Both the position numbers and the translations under genes were made by a program. A stretch of 64,000 nucleotides of DNA from Cololabis saira (Eukaryota > Chordata > Actinopteri > Beloniformes > Belonidae). Numbering within the stretch: position 1 is the first letter of the stretch; the number at the start of each line of letters is the position of its first letter. The stretch is from assembly GCF_033807715.1 (NCBI RefSeq), contig NC_084606.1:37934401-37998400 (forward strand), in the 5' to 3' direction. This document shows, piece after piece, positions 34,993 through 46,519 of this stretch. The notes under the pieces are model-generated. The model saw nothing but the letters and a program-made list of their open reading frames with translations, was not told where the DNA came from and ran no database searches.

Positions 34993-36950
34993 CCGTGATT
35001 CCCAACCCCCGGTCCCCGGACCGGTACCGGTCCGTAGAGCCGTTACTACCGGGCCGTGGAATGGCTTGTGTTCCGATCATAATTAGGGCTGCAACGACGT
35101 TGTCGACAAAAAGCGATAATCAAAATTGTCGGCAATTGTCACCAGACGGTTTTTTCCCAATGGAGTGAGGCATCTCACTTCACTTCACCTGATACAATCT
35201 CTGCCCAGAGCCGCGTGTCAGCGCAGCTTTTTTTTTTTTTCTTTCTTTTTTGCGTCTCCCCGCACCAGACGACTGCGCTCACTGATCAATACTGCAGATG
35301 CTGATCAATGATATGAGCAGGGGTCCGTTTCACAAAGCAGGTTTAGTGAAAACTCGGAGTCTGTTAACCCTGAAATGAGGGAAACTGAGTTTTCCGTTTC
35401 ACAAAGGGAGGTAACTCAAACCAGAGAAAGAGTGGTAACTCTAGCCTGTTTCTCAAAGAGAGGTAACTTAAGCTCTCGGTCAGTTACTGCAGTAACAGAC
35501 TCTCTGAACCTAACCTGGACCAGGTTTATATCAATGAACCTCGAGTTTCTCTGCGTCTCCGCCTCTTTCAGAGCCGCACGCACATTTGATTTCCTCATTC
35601 ATTCAGTCAGCAGGCGAGTTTTGGCGAAGTTCTGCCGTCTGTCATTAAAAACAGAGTCAGTATTTTAGAAGTCCATTGTCACGAACATGGCATGTCCTTT
35701 TGATGAAGACACAATTGATGAAGGTGCAGAATTAATGCGCAGAGAATTAAATATTCGTCGGGATATGGTTATCAGACCACGTAATACATGTACATTACAG
35801 TACATAGTCTCATTACAGGCAAAGCAATATATGTTAATCCTTTATTTGTTATAATTTTGATGATTGAATTGTTTAATGATTTCATAATATATTCTAATTT
35901 TTTTAGATTTTTTATTTGGGGTTTCATAAACTGTGAGCCATAATCACCAAAATTATAACAAAGGCTTGAAATATCTCACTTTGCATGTAGTGGGAAATAA
36001 TATTTGTTTCACCTTAAGTTGAATTTACTACGAATGAAGTTTTGCAATATATTCAAATTTTCTGACCTCCACCTGTACATTATTACATGAATAAATAAGA
36101 GCATAATACAGGGGTCTCCAACTCCGGTCCTGGAAAGACCTATCCAGCATGTTTTAGGTGTCTCCCTGCATGAATGACAGCAGCAAAGTTGAATAAAATA
36201 TCTATTTTTCATTGAAGAACCCATCTTTCTCGTGTTTATTATCATTTGCCACATAATTAAAGCAACCTCATACTAAATTTAAGAAAACAATTTTTGCATT
36301 TTTTTGTCATATAATTTCATCCAAAACTTGTCGAAATGTGTTTCTTTGAGTGGCAGCCCTGTCATGGCTTGGCGGACAATAAGTTCTGGTACCTGACCGG
36401 ACTGAACAGCGCCATGCACAGGTGCTGTATGCAGGTTAGATTCAGTCTGCTGCAGAGATGAGCGGACCTCAGCAAACCTCCATGAGCCGTTTCTTTACTG
36501 GTTGTTCGAGTAAAAGAAATAGTGATGAACAAGTGGAAAATCCTACCAAAAAGAAAAGCAAAAGCTTTAATCGCAAGTACGACATTATGTATATAAAATA
36601 CGGATTTGTTGCAACGGGCGATTTGGAGGCGCCAAACACACTTTGTATTTTATGTGGAGAAACGCTCGGCAACGAAGCAATGAACCCATCCAAGCTCCAA
36701 AGACACTTAAATACAAAACATCCTTCTCTCAAAGACAAGCCAGTGGAAGGAAAAAACGTGACTTAGATTTGCAGAAGCAAGTTTTAAAGGCCACAACATC
36801 AGCTAACGTCGCTGATGATAGCCTGCATTTTAAAATGCATTGTTTTTTTCTAAAATGTTTATTAAAATTGACATAAATTGTCAACCGGTCCCTGAGCTTT
36901 TTGTTTATACTTCTGCTGGTCCTTGGCACAAAAAAGGTTGGGAACCCCTG
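34993..36950 (+). mobile_element. hAT element in 3' LTR, non-autonomous
   Basis: The flanks GTCTATCG at 34985-34992 and 36951-36958 are an exact 8-bp duplication. The uninterrupted site GTCTATCGGACTTC is present in the other LTR at about 57747, which proves the insertion. The ends are CCGTGATTCCCAACC and GGTTGGGAACCCCTG. It carries a BED-finger open frame but no catalytic domain. It also contains further repeats, including a block starting TAGGGCTGCAACGACG (35084) and a TCCGTTTCACAAAG duplication (35325 and 35392). Confidence 0.9.
36458..36766 (+). pseudogene. BED-type zinc-finger N-terminus of a hAT transposase
   Basis: 102 codons. After a Ser/Lys-rich start the frame encodes YIKYGFVATGDLEAPNTLCI, C..C (LCILCGE) and HLNTKHPSLKD, the BED finger found at the N-terminus of ZBED5/FAM200-like hAT-derived proteins. 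The frame ends soon after the finger. The catalytic and dimerisation regions are missing, so it is a relic of the parent transposase. Confidence 0.7.
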
Positions 36951-37228
36951 GTCTATCGGACTTCACATCACTCACCTCTCCCATTGACATCAGTAACAAA
37001 AGGGGAGAGGTGAAGGCGGGAAAAATCATTTATACAGGTGGGGGGGGGGTCACAGAAATGTCCGTAGGGGGACAACAAACAAAAACACAAAAGGTTCCAC
37101 ATATTCTGGAGGTTTGACATGTCAGGTATCAAAATAACAGAAGAAAATAATAACAAAATAACAGATTTTGGTGATTATAAAATATAAAATAAATGCACAT
37201 ACATAAGTGGAAAATCGACTCTGTTACA

Positions 37229-37240
37229 CTCACCCCCCTA
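37229..37240 (-). other. Polypurine tract of gypsy element
   Basis: The plus-strand sequence CTCACCCCCCTA reads TAGGGGGGTGAG on the minus strand and directly abuts the 3' LTR. Its position fixes the element's orientation as minus. Confidence 0.75.
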
Positions 37241-38029
37241 GAATCACACAAAATTCTGGGTCATAACACAATCCACACCCACAAATACACTGGCCATGAA
37301 GAAAACAAACGCACATTAAAGCAGAATGAACCAGCTTAATAAGCTACCCACCTAAGGGATAAGAGAATCGGAGACTTGCTCGGCGCCAAGCAAGAACACA
37401 CAATACTCCACAGCAGGGACGTAGGCATATTAGGGCCAGGGCGGGCCTAGGCCCGCCCACTTTTTTGATTGGCCCAGGGCCCGGCCCGCCCTGAGAAAAC
37501 TTTTTTATTCTGTCAACTGTTACAACGGAACTAATGGCCCTTTTGGACTAGTCCTTACTCGGCCCGACTCGGCTCGTCACGGCTCCACCCGTTTGTTTTT
37601 CCACTGCCAGGGGAGAAGTGGGGGGGGGAATCTGCTGTGACGTACTCGATTGCGCAACACCTTTGTTCATGTCGGCGCAGATGAGAAATCAGCTGGAGCC
37701 GCGAGCGGCTGAGAGTAAAACAGCCCGTCTACATCCCTTTTTTAATTCTCTCCTCAGCCACCAGGTTTATGAACATCTGCACCTCAGAGTTGATCACCAA
37801 ACAGACGTTTGCGCTGTATAATAAAATCGCCGCTCTGACTCCCGCTTCCTGATTCAAACGTCTGACGGCCCCGCCCCCCGACCAATCAGAGGCGTGGAGG
37901 GTGGTGACGCCCACCCCCCCCCGACCAATCAGAGGCGTGAAGGGTGGTGACGTTTAACTTTAGCAATGATTTTCTGCGCTCGCGCTGTTGTTTAATTTTG
38001 TTTGCTAAATTAGTCAGCAATCAGCATTC

Positions 38030-40845
38030 ATGGCTCAGAGTAAATTGAGTAAATTTGGATTTAAAAGGGTTAGACTCGAAAATGAGCCAGATCCACAACC
38101 TTCTAGCAGCATCACCGCTGTTCCCACTCCAGAGACTAGCAGCACCACGCCCCCCACCAGCGTCTCCTCAGCCGGGCAGCGGGCGTGTCCTGTTCCTCCC
38201 CCCGGTCACCAGCATGAAGGACCACCCAGTGATTTGTCGCAACTAGATGAACCACCTGCCCAGCCAAAATTGAAGAAGTTCCCCTACACTGTGAGTCATG
38301 GGAAACCACGGTGCTTCTCATTGAAGTGGTACGATGAATTTGCCTGGGTGGAATACAGTGTGTGCAGGGACACACTTTTTTGTAAAATGTGCAGACATTT
38401 CCCCAGCGCCAGAGCTGAACGTGCGTTTACACGGGACGGCTACACTGACTGGAAACACCTACGCTATTCTTTAGAGAGACATGAAAAAAGTGAGCAGCAC
38501 TCAATTTCCCTATCTAAGTTTGAGTCCTACAGGGGAACCAAAACATCTGGAAGGGGAAACGTCATTGATCAGATGGACCTGGATGGGCGGGACAAAGCAT
38601 TTGTTGAAAGGAATAGGGAGCATATCAAAGTGGTCCTGGATATTGTCATGCTTTGTGCCAAACAGGATTTAAGCTTGAGAGGGCGCAGGGAAAAGGAGAC
38701 AGATCTCAACAGAGGTAACTTTCTAGAAATGTTTAAATGGGTCTGCAAATATGACCCGGAGATCAGAGCACGTTTAGAGCAGCTGCCCAAAAATGCAACC
38801 CTTATGAGCCCTGACATACAAAATGAGCTGCTAGAGTCAGCTGCCTCCTTACTGCTGCGTAAAATAAAGGATGAAATAAATGAAGTGCCTGGTACATATT
38901 TTTCCATCATGGCAGATGAGTATAAAGATGTTTCCAAGCGTGAACTTGTCGCTGTGTGTGTGAGATATATCCATGGAGGAAAAATAAAAGAGCGCGCAGT
39001 CGGCTTTGTGGACACCAGGAAGGACATGAGTGCACAGGGGATTTCAGCCAAAATATTAGAGATCATTGAACCACTGGGTCTTGACCCATCTCTCTGCGTT
39101 GGATTCAGCTTTGATGGGGCTTCAGTAATGTCAGGCCATAAAGGAGGTGTACAGGTTATTTTAAAAGAGACATTCCCCCATGCTGTTTACGTGCACTGCA
39201 ATTCACACCGATTAAATTTGGTTCTCAGTGCAGTAACAAAAGTGTCTGGACATGTTAGCACATTCTTTGAAACAGTTAACATTTTGCACGCGTTCATGAC
39301 AGGGTCAAGCAGACACGCACGCTTTATAGAAATGCAGAAAGAGATGCACCCAGGACGGCCCTGCCTTGAACTTGAGCGTTCTGTGGATACGCGCTGGAGC
39401 TCCAAAGCTGGATCAGTGGACAAAATACTGACATTATTTGATGTAATACTTGAAGTGCTGGCTGAGTGTGCAGAAAGCAGTGGTCAAACGAAAGTCGATG
39501 CCCAGTCCCTGCTCCAACAGATCCAAACAAAGAAGTTCCTATTTCTGCTTGTAACATTTGGTAAATTGTTTGAAACAAGTTCTTTTGCCACAAAGGGATT
39601 ACAAAGTCCAACCCTGTCAGTCACTGGATGCATTGACTTAATCGAGGGACTGAAAGACAATTTTGCAGAGTTTAGAGACAAGCCAGAATGTGTTTTCCAA
39701 CAAGTGATGAAGCTAACTGAAGACCTTGTGCAGAAATATGAAATCACAAGCTGGGATATCACAGTGGGGACCAGAAAGAGGAACCTCCCTTCCAGGCTCA
39801 CTGATTCTGTGGTCTTGACGACTCTGGGAAAAGCAACAGCTGTGAGGAATGATGACGACCTGAGACACATCTGGAATGACATACTTGACAGGTAACATAG
39901 GCTGATAGGCTGTGTATATTGACCTCTTGCATTTATTGAAGGCTATGCATTATTTTGATTGTGTTATATTCTCCTGCAGGTCCTGCAGAACAATGTCACT
40001 GATTTATATAACCTATTGTGTCAACTGAAGTAGAGTGTAGAATGTCATAGACTGGGCTTAAAGTTGTTTTCAGTATGTTGTTTATCTAAGCCAGATTAAC
40101 AAATGTATAGAACATTCTGGTACTGAGTTATCCTAAAGTAATAACCAATAACATCATACCACTTCTTTCATTAGGCCAAGGCAATTCATAATGAAATATA
40201 TATCTATATAATAATTTGAGTTCCCTTGTCCCTAATTTCCTTTTACTCCTTAGGTGTATTGTATTCATCATCATTATTTTTCTTTTGGTGTGGCCTATGG
40301 CATGCATAGCCTACTTTAGCCTGCATTTGATAGACTATTCTTTTTCTTTTTCTGACAGGCAGCTGACTGAGCTTGATACCCGGTTCCAGGAGGACCAGTA
40401 CGGCATCATGAAAGCTGCAGCAGCTTTCCTACCACAGTCACAAACCTTTGGCAAGAAGGAATCTCTGCACTCTGTATGTAATCACTACAACATTTCAGTC
40501 AGGGATGCAGAGTTGGCAGTATTCTACGAGCAACTGAAAAGGAAAGCCTTAAAAGAAAACTTTCCTTCACTGATGGAGGTACTGGACATCTGTCCAGCAG
40601 ACATATTCCCAAACCTGAACAGAGTCCTTCAAGTCATCCTAACCCTTCCTATAACCTCGTGCAGTGTAGAAAGACTTTTCTCAACTGTGGGTCGCATCAA
40701 AGATTACCTTAGATCCAAGATGAACACTGACCGTCTCAACCACTTGTCCCTCTTGTCATTTGAAAGGGAAATTAGCGACTCTTTGGACTATGATGAGATC
40801 ATCACAATTTTCAACCGCAAACCTAGGCGTTTGCGCCTTGTTTAA
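38030..40845 (+). CDS. hAT transposase with TTF-type zinc finger (ZMYM1-like), two exons
   Basis: Exon 1 is 38030-39891 and exon 2 is 40359-40845, with GTAACA donor and TTTTTCTGACAG acceptor. The joined length is 2349 bases, exactly 783 codons including stop, so the frame is intact across the intron. An N-terminal disordered, Pro/Ser-rich region is followed by a TTF-type finger (FAWVEYSVCRDTLFCKMCRH). A DUF4371-type region with hAT catalytic motifs comes next: MADEYKD with D296 and FSFDGAS with D362, then YVHCNSHRLNLVL. The hAT dimerisation domain lies in exon 2 (PITSCSVERLFSTVGRIKDY). Vertebrate ZMYM1-like proteins are related. It should excise and reinsert the element; activity is inferred from the intact frame, exact duplication and paired ends. 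Confidence 0.88.
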
Positions 40846-40859
40846 CTCTTTAGGAGAAC

Positions 40860-41069
40860 AGAGCAGAAGAGAACCAAGTAGAGTAAAACAGCAGAACGTG
40901 AATATAGCAAAAGAGTAGAGTAGAATGGAACAGCGGGACATCAGCAGTGCAGAAGAGAACAGAATAGAATAGAGAAGAATATTAGGCCAATATAGCAGAG
41001 CAGAATAGAATAGAGTAGAAGAGAACAGCAGGACATGAACAGAGCAGAATAGAAAAGAGCAATGTAACA
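40860..41069. repeat. AGAATAGAAC-type low-complexity repeat
   Basis: Irregular repeats of AGAATAGA and AGCAGAA following the transposase stop. They resume after the nested MITE at about 41310-41400. Confidence 0.7.
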
Positions 41070-41077
41070 GCATAGCA

Positions 41078-41301
41078 CAGTGTTTCTCAATCCTGGTCCT
41101 TGTGGGCCCCTGTCCTGCATGTTTCAGATGTGTTCCTGCACCAACACACCTGATTCTAATTAATAGTCCTAATTAGCTTGTCACCAAGGTCTGCCCAACT
41201 CTGTTAATGACACAGGTACTTTTATCACGGTGTGCTGAAGCAGAGTAACATCTCAAACATGCAGGACAGGGGCCCACGAGGACCAGGATTGAGAAACACT
41301 G
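41078..41301. mobile_element. hAT MITE (224 bp) in the TTF-hAT transposon
   Basis: Flanked by GCATAGCA at 41070-41077 and 41302-41309. The ends CAGTGTTTCTCAATCCTGGT and ACCAGGATTGAGAAACACTG are perfect inverted repeats. No coding capacity. Confidence 0.92.
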
Positions 41302-42003
41302 GCATAGCACAACTAAAGAGCAGAACTATTGAGAAGAAAAAAAACCAGAAGAACAGAATAGGAAGAGAGCAGAATAAAAAGAGCTGTTTCAAAAGAGAGA
41401 ACAAGTTTTAATACTTTTCTATATGTGTTTTTATTTATGTTTTATATTTACGTTCTCAGTTTGAATGAAATTCACATTTATTATGTTTGACAGTTAATGT
41501 TTTAATGGAATATAGGACACCTGTTTAATACTTTTTTATATGTAGGCTATGTTGTCATTAGGCCTATATTTTGAGATGTTCTCATTTTTGTCAAATTCCA
41601 ATGTTATATTTGAAAATAAATGTGTTGTATCTTTACCTCTGCCTTTGCAGTTCTTTTGACATTAGCTGTACCAGGGGGAATATTAAACACCAGTTGTCTT
41701 TTTTTAAAGGGGGAAATGTGTTTGCAAATCAACAATGCTCAATTTTGTATTAAATAATATTACAAGCATACCTACGCTATAGAAATATAATGATGTACTG
41801 TAGGAGCACTGAGTCAGTGTGCACTTGAGGACAGCAGGGTGCGCTGTTTCACTTAAATAGGTCATAGAATCATTAACCTTAACGTTGTTTCTGCTAGGCA
41901 TTAGTGGATATTATATTGATTTTTCCTCTGGCAAAAGTTGGCCCGCCCACTTTTCTTCAGGCCCGCCCTATTCAAAATTTCTGGCTACGTCCCTGCTCCA
42001 CAG

Positions 42004-42173
42004 ACAAAGTGAGGTGCCCTATACACCACACACAAAGGCCAAATAATGTGGATGGGTGGAAAAAAAAATAAAAATGTGCTTCACACAGCAGCAAGGAACC
42101 ACCAAAACAAAAAGAGAGACCAAAGATCACTCCTCAAAGAACCAAACAAACAAAAACAGTGAGGTACTCTGGC
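42004..42173 (-). other. Gypsy sequence between pol stop and TTF-hAT insertion
   Basis: A-rich on the plus strand. It is the start of the gypsy 3' untranslated region, which continues after the hAT element at 37405-37241. No gene is seen. Confidence 0.6.
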
Positions 42174-45155
42174 TCACACATGAATAACAGCTCCCGAACT
42201 AGGATCAACCCCCAGAATAGACTCAAGTTGTGCCATGGACTCAATCAGACGACATACTGGTCTAATGACTCTGCCAAACCGTGAGGTATGTCGGCTATCA
42301 ACATCTGATACCTGAGGTGGGTCGGGATGGTCAAATGTTGGTAGGGGTAGGGGGACAGGGAGAGCTGTCGGGGGATCAGCAGCAATGACAGGACCATCAG
42401 GATCAGACGAGGCCACGACAGGAGACGGTGGAGATGGCATACCGTCCGAGCCAGGGGGCTCATCAATGGACGACTGCTCGTGGACCCATGAGGCAGTACG
42501 GCCATCATCCCAGTCAACACTCGAGAGGGAATCAGCAAGGGATGGCTCAACCATTGCAGCTGCAGTCCCCAATCCAGACATCTCAATCTCATGCCTATCG
42601 GATGTAGGGGGAGCATTAACCACACCAGAGACAGGCGTGGACACAGGAGCAGCATCATCGTCCAAAGCTTCATCCAAGGGCAGGAAGTTGACCTGGAGCA
42701 GCAAGTTCCGGTGAACAACACGTTCATTTCCTTCCTGATCCCTAATACGGTAAATATGTAGGGCAGGTTTTGAAGCCACCACAGTGTAGACAACAGGCGC
42801 CCACTTGTCAGAAAGTTTGCACTTCCCTTTTACGCCCATATTCGCCAGCAGCACCTGGTCACCGAGAAACAGAGGCTGACCCCTGGCCCGTTTGTTGTAC
42901 TGGGCACTCTGATGTTCCTGTTCAGCTGCACAATTCTTCTGAGCCAGTGCCATAGCACAGTGCAGGTCACCCAAAAGTGATTTCACATAGGCATCATAGT
43001 CACACACAGTCACATCATGGAGAACATTCTTGAAGAGAAGGTCGACTGGCAGTCTAGGAACCCTCCCGAACATCAAGTAGAAAGGCGCGAATCCAGTGGT
43101 CTCATGAGCAGTGCAGTTGTATACAAAGGTCATAGTTTGGACCATCTGCGGCCATTTCTGCTTTGAACGAATGGGTAAGGATCTCAACATATTTCCCAGA
43201 GTGCGGTTAAACCTCTCAGTACCCCTGTTCCCCATAGGATGGTAAGGCGATGTATGTGACTTCTCAACTCCTGATAACTTCAAAAGCTCTGCGATCAGCT
43301 CACTTTCAAAGTTCGCTCCCTGGTCGGAGTGGAGGCGCTGAGGGAAACCATATACACAGAAAAAATTGTCCCACAGTTTTTTGGCTACCTTTTTGGCAGT
43401 TTGATCCTGACAGGGAAAAGCATGTGCCAGCTTAGTGAAGTGATCAGTGATCACGAGAACATCCACAGACTTGTTGTTTTTGTCTTCAGCTGACCAAAAA
43501 TCGATACACACGAGCTCCAGAGGAGCAGAGGTCTTAATGCTCTCCAGTGGGGCCCTTGCGGAAGGTTCAGGAGTCTTGCTGAGAACACATCTGAGGCAGC
43601 TTTTCACATGATTGCGGACATCCTTCTCCATGTCATACCAAAAGAAGCGCTGGCGAGCAAGAGATAGTGTGCGGGGCTGACCTTGATGGCCAGCATGGTC
43701 ATGAACACCAGTCAACACATCTGCCTTCAGGGACTCAGGCACAACAAACTGAAACTTCTTCTGTTTTGTCAAGGGGTCTTTTGTGACTCTATAGAGGACA
43801 CCATTTAGGAGTGTCAGTCTATCCCACTGCTTAAGGACTCTCATGGTTGGCTGACTTTCATTGCAGCGTTCACGCCTGGAAGGTCTGCGTTTCCTGTCAA
43901 CATAGTGAATGACCCTTGAGGTAACTGGATCCTGTTGCTGGTGTGACTGGAGGTCAGCAAGAGACAAAGTGTGCAACATGTCCTGGCCAGATGTTGCCAA
44001 GGTTGTGAGGTGGTCAGCAAGAGAGGCTGCCCGCTGTCTAGGGGCAGAGTCCCACTGATCTGAAGAGGACAGAATAGAGGAGACGTCATCTGCGGACAGT
44101 GAACCCCAGGTGGCAGCAGAGGAAGAGGGATCCTCCAGTGACTGTGGCTGGCAGGTGAGGCGGAATGAGTCCTGCACACAACCATCATTGACATCACAGA
44201 CCTGTTCCAGCAGCTCGGAGTAAGGTTCACGCAACAGCCGTTCCCCCAAAGGTCTCACAAACGGGTCCCTACTGAGGGCATCTGCCACCACATTCAACCT
44301 GCCAGGAATGTGTTTGATCTCAAATGAGTATGGAGCCAGCTTAGAGACCCAACGCTGCTCGCAGGCATCAAGCTTTGGTTTAGTCAAGATGTAGGTGAGG
44401 GGATTGTTGTCTGACCATACAGTGAACTTGTGGCCTTTGAGCCAGTGGCTGAACTTATCGCAAACTGCCCACTTGAGAGCGAGGAACTCGAGCCTGTGAG
44501 CAGGATAGTTGGCTTGACTGCGACTGAGGCATTTGCTTGCAAAAGCGATGGGTCTTGCTTTCTCCTCACCGGCCGGCACCTGGGACAGGACAGCACCCAG
44601 ACCATCAAGGGAAGCGTCGGTGGAGAGGACGAAAGGCCTATCAAAGTCTGGATGTGCCAGCACCACACTAGTGAGGAGCGCACTTTTCAAATCCTCAAAC
44701 GCTTTCTCACAGAAAGGAGTCCAATCCTGAGGAGTCAGCTCTCGGAAAGTACCGGCCCTTCGCCGACCAAAGGAGCCCTTAGCCTTCCTTTTCTGACCCG
44801 CTGTCAAGGAATAGAGTGGCTTCGCGATGGAAGAGCAGCCAGGAATGAAGTGCTGGTAATATAGCACCATCCCGAGGAAGGATTTGACCTTCCGCTGAGA
44901 AGGAGTGCAGCCGTCATCACTCATGAGGTCCTCCTTCCTGAAGGATGAGATCACCTTCACCTTCTCCTGGTCGACTGAGACACCACTGCTGTCCACCATG
45001 TGGCCAAGAAACTTTACTGATCTGCGAAGGAAGTGGCACTTCTTCTGCGCTAGCTTCAGATTGTTGTTTCTGAGACGTGAGAAGACCATCTCCAGCCGTT
45101 TCAGGGCTTCCTCCTCAGATGGAGCAAAGACAAGGAGGTCATCAAGATAACAGAG
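42174..45155 (-). CDS. Gypsy pol, second part: RT end, RNase H, integrase
   Basis: Beginning at the L2 junction the frame encodes CYLDDLLVFAP (RT catalytic motif), the tether, RNase H (LSTDASLDGLGAVLSQ and DNNPLTYILT, ending VVADALSRDP), an integrase HHCC finger (HDHAGHQGQ to CLRC) and the DDE core (VCIDFWSAE, LHSDQGANFES, TERFNRTLGNM). A GPY/F-like region and an acidic, Pro-rich tail follow. The first part of the same polyprotein lies at 53952-52378. The two coding pieces together are 4557 bases, 1519 codons, with no stop. The N-terminal residues predicted from 45203 to 45156 are L2 sequence and not part of pol. Confidence 0.9.
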   Translation of the reverse strand, partial: LCYLDDLLVFAPSEEEALKRLEMVFSRLRNNNLKLAQKKCHFLRRSVKFLGHMVDSSGVSVDQEKVKVISSFRKEDLMSDDGCTPSQRKVKSFLGMVLYYQHFIPGCSSIAKPLYSLTAGQKRKAKGSFGRRRAGTFRELTPQDWTPFCEKAFEDLKSALLTSVVLAHPDFDRPFVLSTDASLDGLGAVLSQVPAGEEKARPIAFASKCLSRSQANYPAHRLEFLALKWAVCDKFSHWLKGHKFTVWSDNNPLTYILTKPKLDACEQRWVSKLAPYSFEIKHIPGRLNVVADALSRDPFVRPLGERLLREPYSELLEQVCDVNDGCVQDSFRLTCQPQSLEDPSSSAATWGSLSADDVSSILSSSDQWDSAPRQRAASLADHLTTLATSGQDMLHTLSLADLQSHQQQDPVTSRVIHYVDRKRRPSRRERCNESQPTMRVLKQWDRLTLLNGVLYRVTKDPLTKQKKFQFVVPESLKADVLTGVHDHAGHQGQPRTLSLARQRFFWYDMEKDVRNHVKSCLRCVLSKTPEPSARAPLESIKTSAPLELVCIDFWSAEDKNNKSVDVLVITDHFTKLAHAFPCQDQTAKKVAKKLWDNFFCVYGFPQRLHSDQGANFESELIAELLKLSGVEKSHTSPYHPMGNRGTERFNRTLGNMLRSLPIRSKQKWPQMVQTMTFVYNCTAHETTGFAPFYLMFGRVPRLPVDLLFKNVLHDVTVCDYDAYVKSLLGDLHCAMALAQKNCAAEQEHQSAQYNKRARGQPLFLGDQVLLANMGVKGKCKLSDKWAPVVYTVVASKPALHIYRIRDQEGNERVVHRNLLLQVNFLPLDEALDDDAAPVSTPVSGVVNAPPTSDRHEIEMSGLGTAAAMVEPSLADSLSSVDWDDGRTASWVHEQSSIDEPPGSDGMPSPPSPVVASSDPDGPVIAADPPTALPVPLPLPTFDHPDPPQVSDVDSRHTSRFGRVIRPVCRLIESMAQLESILGVDPSSGAVIHV

Positions 45156-45420
45156 TAATAACGTTACAGATTGGGTAACGTACTGCGTCACGCATCGCGT
45201 CACTTCCTGGTGTTGCGGTCTGTTGCTGCTGCACGGCGTGCAGGCACAGATCTCTCCCGACTTTTTTGTCTTAAACTTAGACTGTTTTCTGGTAAAATAG
45301 CACTATATCTGGTACATTACTGTCTTTATTTCAACACTCGCTCATTTTCTCTTTCGTAACTTTCACTGTCACCAATCACCAATACATTTTCTGTCCGTTA
45401 GCCTCCGTTAGCATCTTAGC

Positions 45421-46293
45421 ATGGGCTCTCCGTCTCCCACCGTTTCACCTCTTTGCTGCTCAGTGTGTGAAATGTTTAGTTATTCCTCTGCCTCCTTTAG
45501 TGAAGACGGTAAGTGCTTAAAGTGTAGCTTATTTACAGGGCTGGAGGCGAGGCTCAGTCAGTTAGAGGTCCGGTTCTGCCAATTTGACCATAGTCCGATA
45601 GCCTCCTCAGCTAACCAGGCTAAGCTAGCGGCGGACCGGCCCATAGCAGCTGAGGGTAGGCGCTCCCCTGCAGCTCCCGAGCAGCCGGCCAGTCAGGACC
45701 GGTGGGTGACGGTTCGGGGGAAGCATAGTAAAGGGCTCACGGAACACCACCACCCGCTTCATGTGTCTAACCGATTTTCCCCACTCAGCGACACACCCGT
45801 TGAGAAACCGACCCTGGTGATTGGAGACTCCATAGTCAGACATGTGAAGCCGACTCCAGAGACCATAGTTAGGTGTATCCAGGGGGCCAGAGCGGGCGAC
45901 ATAGAAGCAAATTTGAAGCTACTGGCAAAGGGTAATCGTAAATATGGTAAAGTTATCATCCATGTCGGAGCTAAGGACTCCCGTCTTCGCCAGTCGGAAG
46001 TAACCAGAATGAATATTGTCTCGGTGTGTAACTATGCCAAAACCATGTCGGACTCCGTAGGTTTCTCTGGCCCCCTCCCCAATCTGACCAGCGATGACAT
46101 GTTTAGCCGCATGCTCTCGCTCAGTCGCTGGTTGTATCGGTGGTGTTCAGAAAACGACGTGGCCTTCATTGACAATTGGGAAACGTTCTGGGGAAAGCCC
46201 GGTCTGATTAGAAGAGACGGCATTCATCCCACCCGGGATGGTGCTGCTCTTGTCTCTAGTAATTTGGCCTGTTTCATTAGACCCTCTCCCTGA
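45421..46293 (+). CDS. L2 ORF1 protein with SGNH esterase-like domain
   Basis: 290 codons. The N-terminus has a zinc-finger-like set of cysteines (CCSVCEMF and CLKC), then a basic linker. From about 130 there is an SGNH/GDSL-like domain: GDSIVRHV with S137, [14 protein letters not shown] at about 181-194, and [10 protein letters not shown] with D266 and H269. Esterase domains are known in ORF1 of CR1/L2-group elements. The usual GTND block is GAKD here, so the Asn expected to contribute to the oxyanion hole is replaced by Lys185. That may reduce catalysis or reflect a private mutation. The frame is uninterrupted. Confidence 0.83.
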   Translation: MGSPSPTVSPLCCSVCEMFSYSSASFSEDGKCLKCSLFTGLEARLSQLEVRFCQFDHSPIASSANQAKLAADRPIAAEGRRSPAAPEQPASQDRWVTVRGKHSKGLTEHHHPLHVSNRFSPLSDTPVEKPTLVIGDSIVRHVKPTPETIVRCIQGARAGDIEANLKLLAKGNRKYGKVIIHVGAKDSRLRQSEVTRMNIVSVCNYAKTMSDSVGFSGPLPNLTSDDMFSRMLSLSRWLYRWCSENDVAFIDNWETFWGKPGLIRRDGIHPTRDGAALVSSNLACFIRPSP

Positions 46294-46519
46294 CATCGCA
46301 GGGTCCAGGCCAGGATGCAGAGCTGTAGTTTAACACACTTCTCTGCTGCTTCTCGAGGACCAACGCCTGCCAACAAAACTATAAGATTACACGATGTAAC
46401 TTGTAACTCTAACCAGGTGCCTAGCAAAATAGAAGTAGTTGCAGTTCCCCGCCCTCCACTAGTTCACCTGGTGCGGCGTTAACCAAAATAATCTTGTAAA
46501 AATTAAAACCAATGCACAT

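Larger units (their letters stand above)
34670..37228 (-). repeat. 3' LTR of minus-strand gypsy, contains a hAT element
   Basis: Starts TGTAACCGGTGCGATCTGAC and ends GACTCTGTTACA on the plus strand. Excluding the hAT element and one target copy it is about 593 bases, against about 596 for the other LTR. Each LTR holds a roughly 58-base tandem repeat (CTGACAAGGAAATAAAACAA and on, at 34767 and 34876). Confidence 0.92.
37414..41995 (+). mobile_element. TTF-finger hAT transposon, apparently complete
   Basis: The flanks CTCCACAG at 37406-37413 and 41996-42003 are an exact 8-bp duplication. The ends begin CAGGGACGTAG on both strands, followed by subterminal GGGCGGGCC-type words (AGGCCCGCCC recurs at both ends). 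It carries an intact two-exon transposase gene and one nested 224-bp MITE. It sits between pol and 3' LTR of the gypsy element, and gypsy sequence is continuous on removal. Confidence 0.92.

Noticed and set aside
45156..45203. N-terminal MTRCVTQYVTQSVTLL as part of gypsy pol
   Set aside because: These codons are L2 5' sequence read antisense; the true pol continues at 52378.
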